Of a stretch of 64,000 nucleotides of DNA, positions 24,594 to 33,419 are shown piece after piece (the stretch's first letter is position 1; each line of letters begins with the position of its first letter). The notes beneath the pieces were generated by a model. That model worked only from the letters and a program-made list of their open reading frames with translations, made no database searches and was not told the origin of the DNA. The stretch is from Ignavibacteriales bacterium (GTDB taxonomy: Bacteria; Bacteroidota; Ignavibacteria; Ignavibacteriales; Ignavibacteriaceae), in assembly GCA_016700155.1 (NCBI GenBank), contig CP065001.1, forward strand, positions 496,001-560,000, written 5' to 3'. The position numbers were made by a program, and so were the translations under genes.

Positions 24594-24653
24594 AATGATT
24601 TCAGCAGAAAATTTGCTGAGAAGCTTGAGCTTGAGAAGAAGGTGAATAAGGGG
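24594..24653 (+). repeat. Direct repeat, copy 2 (orphan gldC 3' end)
   Basis: An exact 60-base copy of 23827-23886, 767 bases downstream, without the rest of gldC. It is followed by a run of G in which the original stop codon is lost. It marks the far edge of the inserted segment. Confidence 0.95.
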
Positions 24654-24706
24654 GGGGAACTATTTACTGAATGGATCCATTAATAATAAAAATTGCTATA
24701 AACAAC

Positions 24707-25294
24707 TCATAGAGAGTTGTTACGGTTAAATTGTTTTATAAATTTTAAAAGAGATATATCGTTATTGATATCTTTTGCAATCAATCCTCTTTTTGTTTCA
24801 ATAACATGTTCTAGTATTTCTTCGCTATTCCTATCAATCTTCAAAAAATTTAACACATTATTAAAGAGAATAAATGGCGCTATAATAATGCCAATTCCCC
24901 ACCAACCCAAGAAAAAAGTAATTAAAGAATATTTTATGACATTTTTTCTGGCGCATCTTTCACAAAGAAATTTAATCGAGGTATGATTATTAGTAAAACG
25001 CAGAAAACAAATTATGAAACTATTTTTTATGCCAATAATTCTTGTTTGCTTACTCCCACAACTAGGACAATTTAAAGAAGAAATTCTTTTTTTTATTTGA
25101 TCAATAGGTAATTCACGATTTTCTAAATCAATCCAAGTTATAAGCTTGAGATTTAATTTACGTCGTTTAATTTCTTCAATGAGTATTGGCCGTACATCAT
25201 CTCTTAGTTCTTTCGATTCATTTCGTGCGATAATATATATTTCTTCATCTGATTTATCTCTCAAGTTTTGTTTTATTTTTTCATGTTCAAGCAT
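24707..25294 (-). CDS. Zinc-ribbon membrane protein, unknown function
   Basis: A 195-residue protein. The N-terminal 60 residues are helical and charged (MLEHEKIKQNLRDKSDEEIY). A zinc ribbon follows at about residues 75-115, formed by CPSC and CERC. Residues about 120-150 are a membrane segment with a short turn (FFLGWWGIGIIIAPFILF). The C-terminus is charged. The layout (degradation-sensor-like helix, ribbon, membrane hairpin) is seen in several unassigned families. It is transcribed alone. Confidence 0.65.
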   Translation of the reverse strand: MLEHEKIKQNLRDKSDEEIYIIARNESKELRDDVRPILIEEIKRRKLNLKLITWIDLENRELPIDQIKKRISSLNCPSCGSKQTRIIGIKNSFIICFLRFTNNHTSIKFLCERCARKNVIKYSLITFFLGWWGIGIIIAPFILFNNVLNFLKIDRNSEEILEHVIETKRGLIAKDINNDISLLKFIKQFNRNNSL

Positions 25295-25487
25295 ATTATT
25301 CTGTCATCTATTTTATTGCTTAGACTGCGTGAATATGTTTTTTAAAACATAAGTATGAACGCTGTTCAATATCTATAACACAGTCGTTTTGTTCTCTATC
25401 CTATTTCTTGATATTAAAATTTGCTACTGCACAAGCCAGATCAAATTATCCTGAATCTGTCATCCGGTATCAAAGACTGAATAACAA

Positions 25488-25523
25488 CTTAGTGTTTCTA
25501 AGTGCTCTTAGTGTCTAAGTGGT
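25488..25523 (+). repeat. GTG-periodic intergenic repeat, copy 1
   Basis: A run of CTTAGTG/CTAAGTG units at about 10-12-base spacing ending in GTGGT. It belongs to a widespread class of bacterial intergenic repeats. A diverged copy on the other strand is at 27963-27993. Confidence 0.5.
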
Positions 25524-25540
25524 AAAGTCACACCGTCACA

Positions 25541-25582
25541 TTTCGATCCCAAAGGGTCAAGCAGCTCAGGGTGACAAAGTGA
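25541..25582. repeat. Remnant of a dispersed palindromic repeat
   Basis: The stretch from ATTTCGATCCC to AGGGTGACAAAG has the look of the GTCACCCTGA...TCGAA class of dispersed intergenic repeats in this phylum. Pairing is imperfect. The 288-base gap 25295-25582 holds no gene. Confidence 0.4.
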
Positions 25583-26590
25583 TCAACTCTGTTTTTCAAG
25601 TTTAAACACTTTAAATAAATAATACAGCGATGGAAAAATTATTAACGAACCGATTATCAATGCCCATCCTAGATATGCGAGTGTAACATCAGGCGCTTTG
25701 TGTATCATCAGGTCATAGCTTCTTCCGTTATCCAAAATTAATATCGATGGAAAGTAAACAGCGTAAAATGCGGCGAGTATCAAAAACAATTGCGCACCGA
25801 CTAAAACTCTCGCCAGCCAGTTCATCACTTTATCCAATGAATACCATAAGAAAGGAAGAAGCAACGTCGCTGCGGCGATAAGAATATTTGCAAGTGTGTT
25901 ATCCATAAATGATTCAGCGAAGTGAACCTGCTCAATTAAGGATGTAACAAAAACGAGTCCGCCGCTTAATACCATAATTATTGCTGAGCGTTTAGCTTTT
26001 TTAACGATCATTAATTTTGTCTGAATATCTGATGCTTCACCAATAAGGTAAACCGAAGCGGTGAATGCAAAAATTGCGGATATAAAAATTCCCGTTGAGA
26101 CTGAGAATAAATTAAGCCAAGGGTATATGTAACTCTCGGCAAATCCTGTTGATGATGATTGTATTTTTCCTGAAACTAATGCGCCGATTATCAGTCCGAA
26201 GAAAAACGAAACCATTACACTTGAGTACGCAAAAATCCTGGAATAAATTTTTTGTGAATCATCTTTTATCGCATCATAGTAGCGGAATGTAAAAGCTGTT
26301 CCCCTTAAGATTATTCCCACTAATAAAAGTATAAGTGGAATGTAAAGTGAGATTGAAATTTTACTGTATATCATCGGGAAGCCGTTGAACAAAATCACAA
26401 CTGCAATTATCAGCCACATGTGATTTGCTTCCCAAATCGGAGCCATTGCTTTGTTTACAAGTTTTTGTGTTACTTCTTTAGAATTCTTTCCGGAAAATAA
26501 TTCAATTATTCCCGCACCAAAATCAGCGCCACCTAATAAACAATATAGGTAAAGAGAAACGAGCAGGAAGAATATTACAACTTCAAGCAT
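25583..26590 (-). CDS. cydB: Cytochrome bd ubiquinol oxidase subunit II
   Basis: A 335-residue subunit of the high-affinity terminal oxidase that reduces O2 to water with quinol. About eight membrane helices are visible. The N-terminal FLLVSLYLYCLLGGADFGAGI and APIWEANHMWLI are family signatures, with Glu and His of the quinol-oxidase interface in WEANHMW. The start overlaps the end of cydA by 8 bases, so the two are translationally coupled. Length is somewhat below the E. coli subunit (379), as in many anaerobe-type bd oxidases. Confidence 0.95.
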   Translation of the reverse strand: MLEVVIFFLLVSLYLYCLLGGADFGAGIIELFSGKNSKEVTQKLVNKAMAPIWEANHMWLIIAVVILFNGFPMIYSKISISLYIPLILLLVGIILRGTAFTFRYYDAIKDDSQKIYSRIFAYSSVMVSFFFGLIIGALVSGKIQSSSTGFAESYIYPWLNLFSVSTGIFISAIFAFTASVYLIGEASDIQTKLMIVKKAKRSAIIMVLSGGLVFVTSLIEQVHFAESFMDNTLANILIAAATLLLPFLWYSLDKVMNWLARVLVGAQLFLILAAFYAVYFPSILILDNGRSYDLMIHKAPDVTLAYLGWALIIGSLIIFPSLYYLFKVFKLEKQS

Positions 26591-27908
26591 TTGCGCCTCC
26601 GTTCAGTTCGGGATCGTTATCTAAAACTTTTATTTGCCTCTTCAACAACCAGAACGCAATGACGGAAAGAGCAGAATAAATAATTGAGAATAATGCGAGA
26701 TGAAAAGCCTGTCCGGGAACAGGCGTAACAGCTTCACTTGTTTTCATTATGCCGTAGATTATCCATGGCTGCCGCCCGACTTCTGTTACAATCCATCCGG
26801 CTTCAACTGCAATAAAGCCGAGTGGTGTGCAAAGAAAAATTATTTTTAAAAAGTTTTTATTGAGCAGCAAATGTTTTTTCTTCCATTGAAAGAAAAGAAA
26901 AATAACACCTACCAAAGCAAGTACTGTTCCGCATCCAACCATAACCTGGAATGCAAGATGTGTTATTAAAACGGGAGGCCAGTGTTCTTCAGGAAATTCA
27001 TTTAGTCCCTTTACTTCTGCATTAAAATCACCGTAAGAAAGAAAACTTAGTGCGTGTGGAATTTTTATTCCGAAAGAGGTTGTTCTTGTTTTTTCATCCG
27101 GTATGCCGCCGATCGTTAACGGCGCTCCTTTAAGAGTTTCAAACTGTCCTTCCATCGCAGCTAATTTTATCGGCTGTCTCTTTGCTACATCTTTCGCACT
27201 GAAGTCCCCACTTAGTGGTTGTGCGATTGCGGCAACGGCTCCAAACCACAATGCAATTATCATAGCTTTTTTATGAAGAACATTTTCTTTTTTCTTTAAT
27301 AATAAAAACGCGTGAACACCCGCGACAGCAAAAGCAGTTGCTTCAATTGCTGCAATAGTCATGTGAAGTGTCTGGCTTACCCATGCATCATTGAACATCG
27401 CGGCAAACGGATCAATGTTGTGTGCCTGTCCGTTTATCCAATCGAATCCTGCGGGAGCGTTCATCCATGCGTTTGCACATACAACAAAAATTCCAGAGGC
27501 AATTCCTGATAAACCAACAAGTAATCCTGAGAACCAGTGAATCCATTTATTAATTCTGTTCCATCCGTAAAGGAATAGTCCAAGGCATATTGCTTCAACA
27601 AAAAAAGCGGTGCCTTCCCAGCTAAAAGGCATGCCTATAATTGCGCCGGCGTGTTCCATAAATCCGGGCCAGAGTATTCCAAGTTCAAACGAAAGTGCTG
27701 TACCTGATACTGCGCCTATCGCAAAAAATATTGCAACTCCTTTTGACCATGCTTTGGTGAGTTTGAGGTAAACATTTTCTCCTGTTTTAATGTGAAGCCA
27801 GTGTGATACGACCATTAGCAGAGGCATTGTCATTCCAATGCATGCAAAGATGATGTGAAAGGCTAATGACAGGGCCATTGTGGAACGGGCAGCGAGAAGA
27901 TCATCCAA
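26583..27908 (-). CDS. cydA: Cytochrome bd ubiquinol oxidase subunit I
   Basis: The heme-bearing subunit, about 441 residues. TTG 27908 is preferred over the upstream start at 27932. It has a GGAG site 6 bases before it and gives MDDLLAARSTMALSLAFHII, which places the heme b595 ligand at His18 as in the family (His19 in E. coli). SQTLHMTIAA carries the b558 His, and TEVGRQPWIIYG is the conserved Q-loop-flanking motif. The Q-loop is short, so this is an S-type enzyme. It is the first gene of cydAB; no cydX was found. Confidence 0.95.
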   Translation of the reverse strand: MDDLLAARSTMALSLAFHIIFACIGMTMPLLMVVSHWLHIKTGENVYLKLTKAWSKGVAIFFAIGAVSGTALSFELGILWPGFMEHAGAIIGMPFSWEGTAFFVEAICLGLFLYGWNRINKWIHWFSGLLVGLSGIASGIFVVCANAWMNAPAGFDWINGQAHNIDPFAAMFNDAWVSQTLHMTIAAIEATAFAVAGVHAFLLLKKKENVLHKKAMIIALWFGAVAAIAQPLSGDFSAKDVAKRQPIKLAAMEGQFETLKGAPLTIGGIPDEKTRTTSFGIKIPHALSFLSYGDFNAEVKGLNEFPEEHWPPVLITHLAFQVMVGCGTVLALVGVIFLFFQWKKKHLLLNKNFLKIIFLCTPLGFIAVEAGWIVTEVGRQPWIIYGIMKTSEAVTPVPGQAFHLALFSIIYSALSVIAFWLLKRQIKVLDNDPELNGGANA

Positions 27909-27962
27909 TTTTAACTCCAGAGAAAAAAACAATAATCAATAGTTAGTAAGACTTACACTGAG

Positions 27963-27993
27963 AACCACGGAGTAGACACAGAGGAACACGGAG
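27963..27993 (-). repeat. GTG-periodic intergenic repeat, copy 2
   Basis: Read on the minus strand, it is CTCCGTGTTCCTCTGTG followed by TCTACTCCGTGGTT. This is the same kind of CTnnGTG periodic repeat as at 25488-25523. It sits between cydA and the convergently oriented spacer, where no gene is seen (27933-28077). Confidence 0.5.
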
Positions 27994-28077
27994 TTAAAAA
28001 ACAGATTCCGGACAAGTCGGAATGACTTTTAGTTTATGCCGCAGTATTCTGTTGCTTCTCCATGAAATTTTTAATTT

Positions 28078-29205
28078 TTATTCGGGTCTTTGATAAGTGA
28101 CACGATAAATTCTTCCACCGTAATCATCGGAAATTAGCATTGAACCATCGGGCATTATCTGAACATCAACAGGTCTTCCGCTTACGGCTTCACCTCTTAG
28201 CCAACCTTCAATGAATGGTTCATAGCTTACGGCTTTGTTATCTTTTAGTTTTACAACGCTTACTCTGTATCCGATTTTTTCTGAACGGTTCCATGAACCA
28301 TGTTCAGCAATGAATATCTGGTTCTTATATTCTTTGGGAAACATATCTCCTGTATAAAATCTCATTCCCAATGCGGCAACGTGCGGACCGAGTGCAATTG
28401 CAGGGGTTCTATAAATACTCAGGTCTTTATCTTTACTGAATTCAGGATCGGGAACATTATTGCCGTGTAAAAATGGAAAACCAAAATGATAACCTGAATC
28501 CGGTGCGTTATTCAATTCATCGGGAGGAATATCATCACCAAGCATATCGCGACCATTATCTGTAAACCACAATTCCTTTGTCTGCGGATCCCAATCAAAT
28601 CCAACAGTGTTCCGTATTCCTTCAGCATAAAGTTGAAGATCACTTCCGTCGGGATTCATTCTTAATATCGATGAGTATCTTGTGTCCTTCTGAAAGCAAA
28701 CATTACAGGGCGCACCAACTGGAACATAAAGTTTTCCATCAGGACCAAAACGAATGAACTTCCATCCATGATGAGTATCAGTCGGAAAGCTGTCATTCAC
28801 AACCGTGTAGGAAGGTGAGTTTTTATATGTCGATTCTATATTTTCAAACTTTATAACGCGATGAACTTCCGCCACATAAAGATCGTTACCGCGAACGGCA
28901 ACTCCATTAGGCATATTAAGATTTTCAGCCACTACATAAATGCGGTCAGCTTTGTAATCTTTATTGTTATCTTCAATCGCATAAACCATTCCGTTGCGCT
29001 GACGGGTACCAACAAACAAAACTCCGTTATCGCTAAGAGCCATAGACCTGGCGTTGGGAACTTCATCAGCATAAACATCAATCATAAAACCATCAGGTAA
29101 ATCCATACCAAGATTATCATGAACCTGTGACTGGTTTTCCGAATTACACACAATCCCCAAAAGCATCATAAAAAAAACGATCACATAGGTGAAGTTATTT
29201 TTCAT
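28078..29205 (-). CDS. Sorbosone dehydrogenase-like beta-propeller protein
   Basis: A 375-residue exported protein of the glucose/sorbosone dehydrogenase family. The signal peptide is about 1-22, with a cysteine near its end (GIVCN) that may or may not be a lipobox. Propeller blades are recognised in LPDGFMIDVYADEVPNARSM, NGVAVRGNDLYVAE, GWKFIRFGPDGKLYVPVG and FIAEHGSWNRSEKIGY. A C-x2-C (PCNVC) lies in the third blade. The family uses PQQ or is non-enzymatic, and no PQQ synthesis genes are in view. It may oxidise a sugar-aldehyde in the periplasm; this is uncertain. Confidence 0.86.
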   Translation of the reverse strand: MKNNFTYVIVFFMMLLGIVCNSENQSQVHDNLGMDLPDGFMIDVYADEVPNARSMALSDNGVLFVGTRQRNGMVYAIEDNNKDYKADRIYVVAENLNMPNGVAVRGNDLYVAEVHRVIKFENIESTYKNSPSYTVVNDSFPTDTHHGWKFIRFGPDGKLYVPVGAPCNVCFQKDTRYSSILRMNPDGSDLQLYAEGIRNTVGFDWDPQTKELWFTDNGRDMLGDDIPPDELNNAPDSGYHFGFPFLHGNNVPDPEFSKDKDLSIYRTPAIALGPHVAALGMRFYTGDMFPKEYKNQIFIAEHGSWNRSEKIGYRVSVVKLKDNKAVSYEPFIEGWLRGEAVSGRPVDVQIMPDGSMLISDDYGGRIYRVTYQRPE

Positions 29206-29236
29206 ACTTAGTCCAGACTTAATTATTAATGATATT

Positions 29237-29428
29237 TCAATAACGCTGTTCTGCGGGCGGCATCACTACCCACAGAATTATATAAACAAGTATTCCCGGG
29301 AATGCTGCGCTGATAACAGAGAGCAGAACGTAACCGACTCTGACAATTGTCGGATCCCATCCAAGCCACTCTGCGATACCTCCGCAAACTCCGGCTAACA
29401 TTGCATTGTTTGATCTTTTTAAAGGCAT
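29237..29428 (-). CDS. PspC domain protein
   Basis: A 63-residue membrane protein. The start at ATG 29428 gives MPLKRSNNAMLAGVCGGIAE; an upstream in-frame ATG would add 12 residues without any conserved feature. The PspC signature GVCGGIAEWLGWDPTIVRV is followed by one long membrane helix ending in ILWVVMPPAE. PspC proteins help in envelope-stress responses. The gene precedes the sorbosone dehydrogenase-like gene by only 31 bases on the same strand, so co-transcription is likely. Confidence 0.9.
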   Translation of the reverse strand: MPLKRSNNAMLAGVCGGIAEWLGWDPTIVRVGYVLLSVISAAFPGILVYIILWVVMPPAEQRY

Positions 29429-29549
29429 AAGAATATGATCTTTCAGAAATAAAAATTTTAACACTCAAATATTAATGATTATTGATGAAAGAAAGTATGA
29501 AAAACGAAATGATGTAGAATCCGTTTAAATTTGGATTCCGGAAAAGTGG

Positions 29550-31379
29550 TTACAGTTTAAACAGATTAACACCGTGCCCGATTTTAAAATCAGTATAAGG
29601 TAAAGTAATTGGCAATCTTCCCGATACATCACTCAATCCGAAAAGCGCATTCGTCATTGCTCTTTGCGATGAAGGTGTATTACCGAACGAGCAGATGTAT
29701 GTTTCTGCATTATCGAAGAATGACAGCATATACGGACTATCAAAACTAATGAACACAACCGGCTTCTTTAGTTTTAAAATATTTTTTATCAGATCAGTAT
29801 TCGTTTTTGAGACAACCGGTGCATCACTTCCTGATTTTACTTTGATGAATGATGATATAATTACAAGGTCTGATTTTTTTATTGTATCAAGAGCTTTTCT
29901 TAATGCGGCTTTTTTTGTTTTCTTATTGATGAAAATCTTTTTCACACCATTGAGATGTTTATCAAGTCCGTTCTGAAAATTCATTATTGAAGATGAACCT
30001 ATTCCATCTGTTATTGTAACGCAAACTGCTTTTTTATATTTGTTTGCCTGTAACGGAAGAAGTGAATCAACATCCTTTACAAGTGTTATTGATCTTTGTG
30101 CAATGGAGTCAGCTAGATTAATATGCTCGGGTTTTGTCAATTCATTTTTTACAGCGGATAATTCCTTTGTCTGATATTTATTTATTCCAAGCCATTTCTT
30201 TGAAGCAAGTATTCTTCTTACACTTTCATTAATTCTTTCGAGTTTAATTTCGCCGGACATTACAGCACGGTAAACAGCATCAATCGCTGTGAATTCATCA
30301 GGCGGCATTAGCAATATATCCGCACCGGCTTTCACTGCAAGAATAGCGGCTTCTTCATCGGTGTAATAATTTGTAATCGCGTTCATATTTAATGCATCGG
30401 TAATTACCAGACCGTCAAATGAAAGCTCACCGCGCAAAAGATCATCTATAATTTTTGGTGAAAGACTTGAAGGAATATTATCGGGCTCAACAGCAGGTAC
30501 ATTCAAATGTCCTATCATTATTGCCTGAACACCGGCTTTAATTGATTCAATGAACGGGACAAATTCATTTTGAAGCAGACTGTTCCGGTCAACATTTATT
30601 ATGGGAAGATCATGATGCGAATCGATTCTTGTATTACCGTGACCGGGAAAATGTTTTGCCGTAGAAATGATTCTTCCTTCAATTGAACCGCGAATGAATG
30701 AAGAACAGAATTGCGATACCATCCACTTATCTTCTGAATAAGCACGAAGATTAATAACCGGGTTTGCATAGTTATCATTTATATCAGCGACAGGTGCAAA
30801 GTTAAGTCCGATACCTAATGCGCGTGATTCTTCTGCAATGACTTTACCCATCTTGAATGCAAACTCATAATCACCGGTTGCACCAAGTGCCATGTTATAT
30901 GGGAATTCAGTAGCATCAATAATTCTTGTTCCGAGACCTCGTTCAAAATCTGCTGAGAAAAGTAAGGGAAGATCGCTAAGATTATTAAAATAATTTATGA
31001 TGTTGATCCGGCTTTCAAGATCACCCTGGAAAATTATAAGTCCGCCTACTTTACAATCAGCTACAAGTGATTTTAATTTTAAATTATCACTTGAACCTTC
31101 CACAATAGCAGATGAATTCACCATCGGCATAATCATTTGGGCGCAGCGCTCACGGATGCTCATTTTGCTTAGTGTTTCTTCTATCCAGTCTTTTTCGTCT
31201 TCGGTTAAATCAAATACGGTGGGATATTTTTTTAATGAAACTGTTTCAGAAGAAGCATCTTCATCACTATTAAAAATTACGATTGAAGAAATAATATCAG
31301 GCGGGAATAGTATCAGTACGCTTATTAAAAATAACCGTGAGAATAATTTATACGAGAGTTTCCTGAAAAATATTTTCAT
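29550..31379 (-). CDS. nagZ: Glycoside hydrolase family 3, beta-N-acetylhexosaminidase (NagZ-like)
   Basis: A 609-residue exported GH3 enzyme that removes N-acetylglucosamine from peptidoglycan fragments. A signal anchor covers about 12-35. The GH3 barrel follows (about 60-400), with KHFPGHGNTRIDSHHDLP at 242-259. In that motif Asp253 and His255 form the acid/base dyad known from B. subtilis NagZ. The likely nucleophile is Asp328 in GLVITDALNM. Residues from about 415 form the second domain (SIAQRSITLVKDVDSLLPL). Export rather than a cytoplasmic location is expected. Its ATG shares one base with the stop of the upstream serine hydrolase (TGATG), so translation is coupled. Confidence 0.92.
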   Translation of the reverse strand: MKIFFRKLSYKLFSRLFLISVLILFPPDIISSIVIFNSDEDASSETVSLKKYPTVFDLTEDEKDWIEETLSKMSIRERCAQMIMPMVNSSAIVEGSSDNLKLKSLVADCKVGGLIIFQGDLESRINIINYFNNLSDLPLLFSADFERGLGTRIIDATEFPYNMALGATGDYEFAFKMGKVIAEESRALGIGLNFAPVADINDNYANPVINLRAYSEDKWMVSQFCSSFIRGSIEGRIISTAKHFPGHGNTRIDSHHDLPIINVDRNSLLQNEFVPFIESIKAGVQAIMIGHLNVPAVEPDNIPSSLSPKIIDDLLRGELSFDGLVITDALNMNAITNYYTDEEAAILAVKAGADILLMPPDEFTAIDAVYRAVMSGEIKLERINESVRRILASKKWLGINKYQTKELSAVKNELTKPEHINLADSIAQRSITLVKDVDSLLPLQANKYKKAVCVTITDGIGSSSIMNFQNGLDKHLNGVKKIFINKKTKKAALRKALDTIKKSDLVIISSFIKVKSGSDAPVVSKTNTDLIKNILKLKKPVVFISFDSPYMLSFFDNAETYICSFGNTPSSQRAMTNALFGLSDVSGRLPITLPYTDFKIGHGVNLFKL

Positions 31380-32590
31380 CAGTTAATTTTATTCTTAGAG
31401 ATCGTTTTGATGATTAAATCGTGAAGTGCCGGACGCACATTAATAATTTTTTTATTCTCACGCGAAGGATAAACTCTATTTGTCAAAAAAACAACAATTA
31501 AATTTTGCTCAGGGTCAGCCCAGATGGAAGTTCCGGTAAAACCGGTATGACCAAATGAACTATCACTAAAATACTGTCCCGCAGATGAACCTGTTTTGCT
31601 TTTTGCATCCCAGCCGAGTAGTCGGGATTCAGTGTTGGATTCTCTCTTCAAAAAATCCTTTATTGTTGATTGCGATATGAATTGCGTATTCTCTTTCTGT
31701 CCATCATTCATTAATACTTTAACAAGTTTGTACAGATCTTCGGCTGTTGAAAATAACCCTGCGTGACCTGATACACCATTCATTATAGATGCGGTTTCAT
31801 CATGTACTTCACCTTGAAGTAACCTGCTGCGCCAGTAGTTATCAACTTCAGTTGGTGCAATCGTCGTCTTTAAATTTTTTTCATCGGGGTTGAAGAAAGT
31901 ATTATTTATTTTTAATGGTTCAAAAATCTCTTTAGTGCAAAAACTATCCAGGCTAATACCGGAAATTTTTTCAATTATTATACCAAGAGTAATAAATCCA
32001 AGATCGGAGTATTGAGTTTTACTTCCGGGCTTAAATTCGGGTGTTATGTTACAGATATCATCGAGAATTTCCGTCTTATTTTTTTTATCGGGATAAAATT
32101 TCTTCCAGGCAGGTAAACCGCTGTTATGCTTAAGTAAGTTCCGGATGGTGGTTCCTTCTTTACCATTCTTACCAAATTCTGGAATGTAAACGGAAACTTT
32201 ATCATCAAGTGATAATATCTTTCGGTCAACCAATAACATGATTGCTGTGGTTGTGGCGATTACTTTTGTAAGTGAAGCCAGGTCGTATATTGTTGAAGTT
32301 GAAACATTCGGCGAATTCTTATCATAAGTAAAATGACCAAAAGCTTTTTGATATAGGATGCTGTCCTTATTCCCAATCAATAACACCGCACCGGGGAATG
32401 CAGAATTGGAGATCGATTCTTTAATGAATTTTTCGATGGTTGAAAAATCAAATTTAAACGGGTAGGGATTTGTAGAAACACTTCCAGAAGATTCTTTTTT
32501 ACAACTAAATAATAAAAAGAAAACCAAAAGAAATAGTAGAGCAGTATTCCTTACGATGAATGTAATTATTTTTTTTAGATGTTGCTTCAA
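31379..32590 (-). CDS. Serine hydrolase, beta-lactamase/AmpC-like fold, lipoprotein
   Basis: A 403-residue lipoprotein (lipobox LFSC, Cys30) of the class C beta-lactamase/esterase superfamily. The catalytic tetrad is Ser106-x-x-Lys109 (SLTK), Tyr194-Ser-Asp (YSD replaces the usual Y-x-N), and HTG in GHTGFTG (near residue 345). It may be a peptidoglycan amidase, carboxypeptidase or esterase; a beta-lactamase is unlikely in this setting. It starts at a TTG with no other start in frame before the signal. It immediately precedes the NagZ-like gene. In many Bacteroidota the two activities are fused in one protein, here they are separate. Confidence 0.88.
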   Translation of the reverse strand: MKQHLKKIITFIVRNTALLFLLVFFLLFSCKKESSGSVSTNPYPFKFDFSTIEKFIKESISNSAFPGAVLLIGNKDSILYQKAFGHFTYDKNSPNVSTSTIYDLASLTKVIATTTAIMLLVDRKILSLDDKVSVYIPEFGKNGKEGTTIRNLLKHNSGLPAWKKFYPDKKNKTEILDDICNITPEFKPGSKTQYSDLGFITLGIIIEKISGISLDSFCTKEIFEPLKINNTFFNPDEKNLKTTIAPTEVDNYWRSRLLQGEVHDETASIMNGVSGHAGLFSTAEDLYKLVKVLMNDGQKENTQFISQSTIKDFLKRESNTESRLLGWDAKSKTGSSAGQYFSDSSFGHTGFTGTSIWADPEQNLIVVFLTNRVYPSRENKKIINVRPALHDLIIKTISKNKIN

Positions 32591-32703
32591 ATTTTGAATA
32601 AGATAATAAGGTTAATATTTTGATTTATAGTACTGGTTACTAAGGTTAAAACATTTTTATTTTTTGTCCGGTTGTCAAAGTTTGCTTGAAACTATCTAAC
32701 GCT

Positions 32704-33159
32704 TTATAAATTGCCTCTTCTAATGTCCAAAGTTTTCTGGTAGAATTTTATAAATTTTTCATACTCTTCTGTAAAACTGAATTTTTTATGATGTCTGGGC
32801 TGATTCAAAATATATTTGCATACTTTGTCCACATCGGACTTTGAGACAGAAAAAGCTGATGCTGATTGCTGCCAGGCAAATTTATCATTACATAATTTAT
32901 TTTCCTTAATGAATCTTTCGGTACTATCAGCAATGCGCGTTGCTAAAGATTCTTCAGACACTTTTGGCGAACGTGATACTAAAAAATGAACATGCTTGGG
33001 GTTTGCATATATAGAATACAACCTGCACTCATTATTGTTTACAATACCTGTGATGTACTTTTCGATACGTTCACGATTCATTTCATTTATGAAAGGGAAA
33101 CGATCTTTAGTTATCAGTATAAAATGTGTGTATAAGTTATTGAATTCTATTTTCATCAT
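32704..33159 (-). CDS. REP-associated tyrosine transposase (RAYT / Y1 transposase)
   Basis: A 151-residue protein of the IS200/IS605 transposase superfamily (Y1_Tnp). The HUH metal motif is HVHFLVS, and the nucleophilic tyrosine is probably in CKYILNQPRHHKKF. The length and the C-terminal pattern match the domesticated RAYT-like proteins common in Bacteroidota. No accessory tnpB gene and no clear terminal hairpins were found in the flanks (32591-32703 and 33160-33419). It lies between two genes of the wall-recycling set and is the only likely mobile gene in the window. It appears intact. Confidence 0.88.
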   Translation of the reverse strand: MMKIEFNNLYTHFILITKDRFPFINEMNRERIEKYITGIVNNNECRLYSIYANPKHVHFLVSRSPKVSEESLATRIADSTERFIKENKLCNDKFAWQQSASAFSVSKSDVDKVCKYILNQPRHHKKFSFTEEYEKFIKFYQKTLDIRRGNL

Positions 33160-33419
33160 TAAAAAAAGAAATGATATGATTTACTTTCACCTAACCAAAT
33201 AACAGGAGATATAGAGTCATTTTTTACTATTAAGAAAAAATAATCATTATGCACAAGCAATAACTGAATAAATGAAACATAATAAAACTCTTATCATAAT
33301 AACTGTAATTAACCTTAGTAACATATATTAAAGCAAAACTACTCAACCTTATAACCTTATATCCATTGGCAATATTAAAATTATTAAAGTGTTATCACAA
33401 GCATGAGTAATAAGAGGAT
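33160..33419. other. AT-rich spacer upstream of the transposase
   Basis: These 260 bases are strongly AT-rich. No gene, repeat pair or hairpin with the properties of a RAYT target was recognised. The promoter of the transposase gene should lie here. Confidence 0.4.

Noticed and set aside
25295..25582. Intergenic stretch considered as a small RNA gene
   Set aside because: The recognisable parts are degraded dispersed repeats. No promoter-hairpin-terminator order was found.
31379..32590. Reading the serine hydrolase as an antibiotic-resistance beta-lactamase
   Set aside because: The YSD in place of Y-x-N, the lipobox and the coupling to a NagZ-like gene fit a wall-modifying hydrolase better.
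33160..33419. AT-rich stretch considered as an origin or a RAYT target
   Set aside because: No iterated boxes, DnaA-like sites or paired hairpins were recognised by eye.
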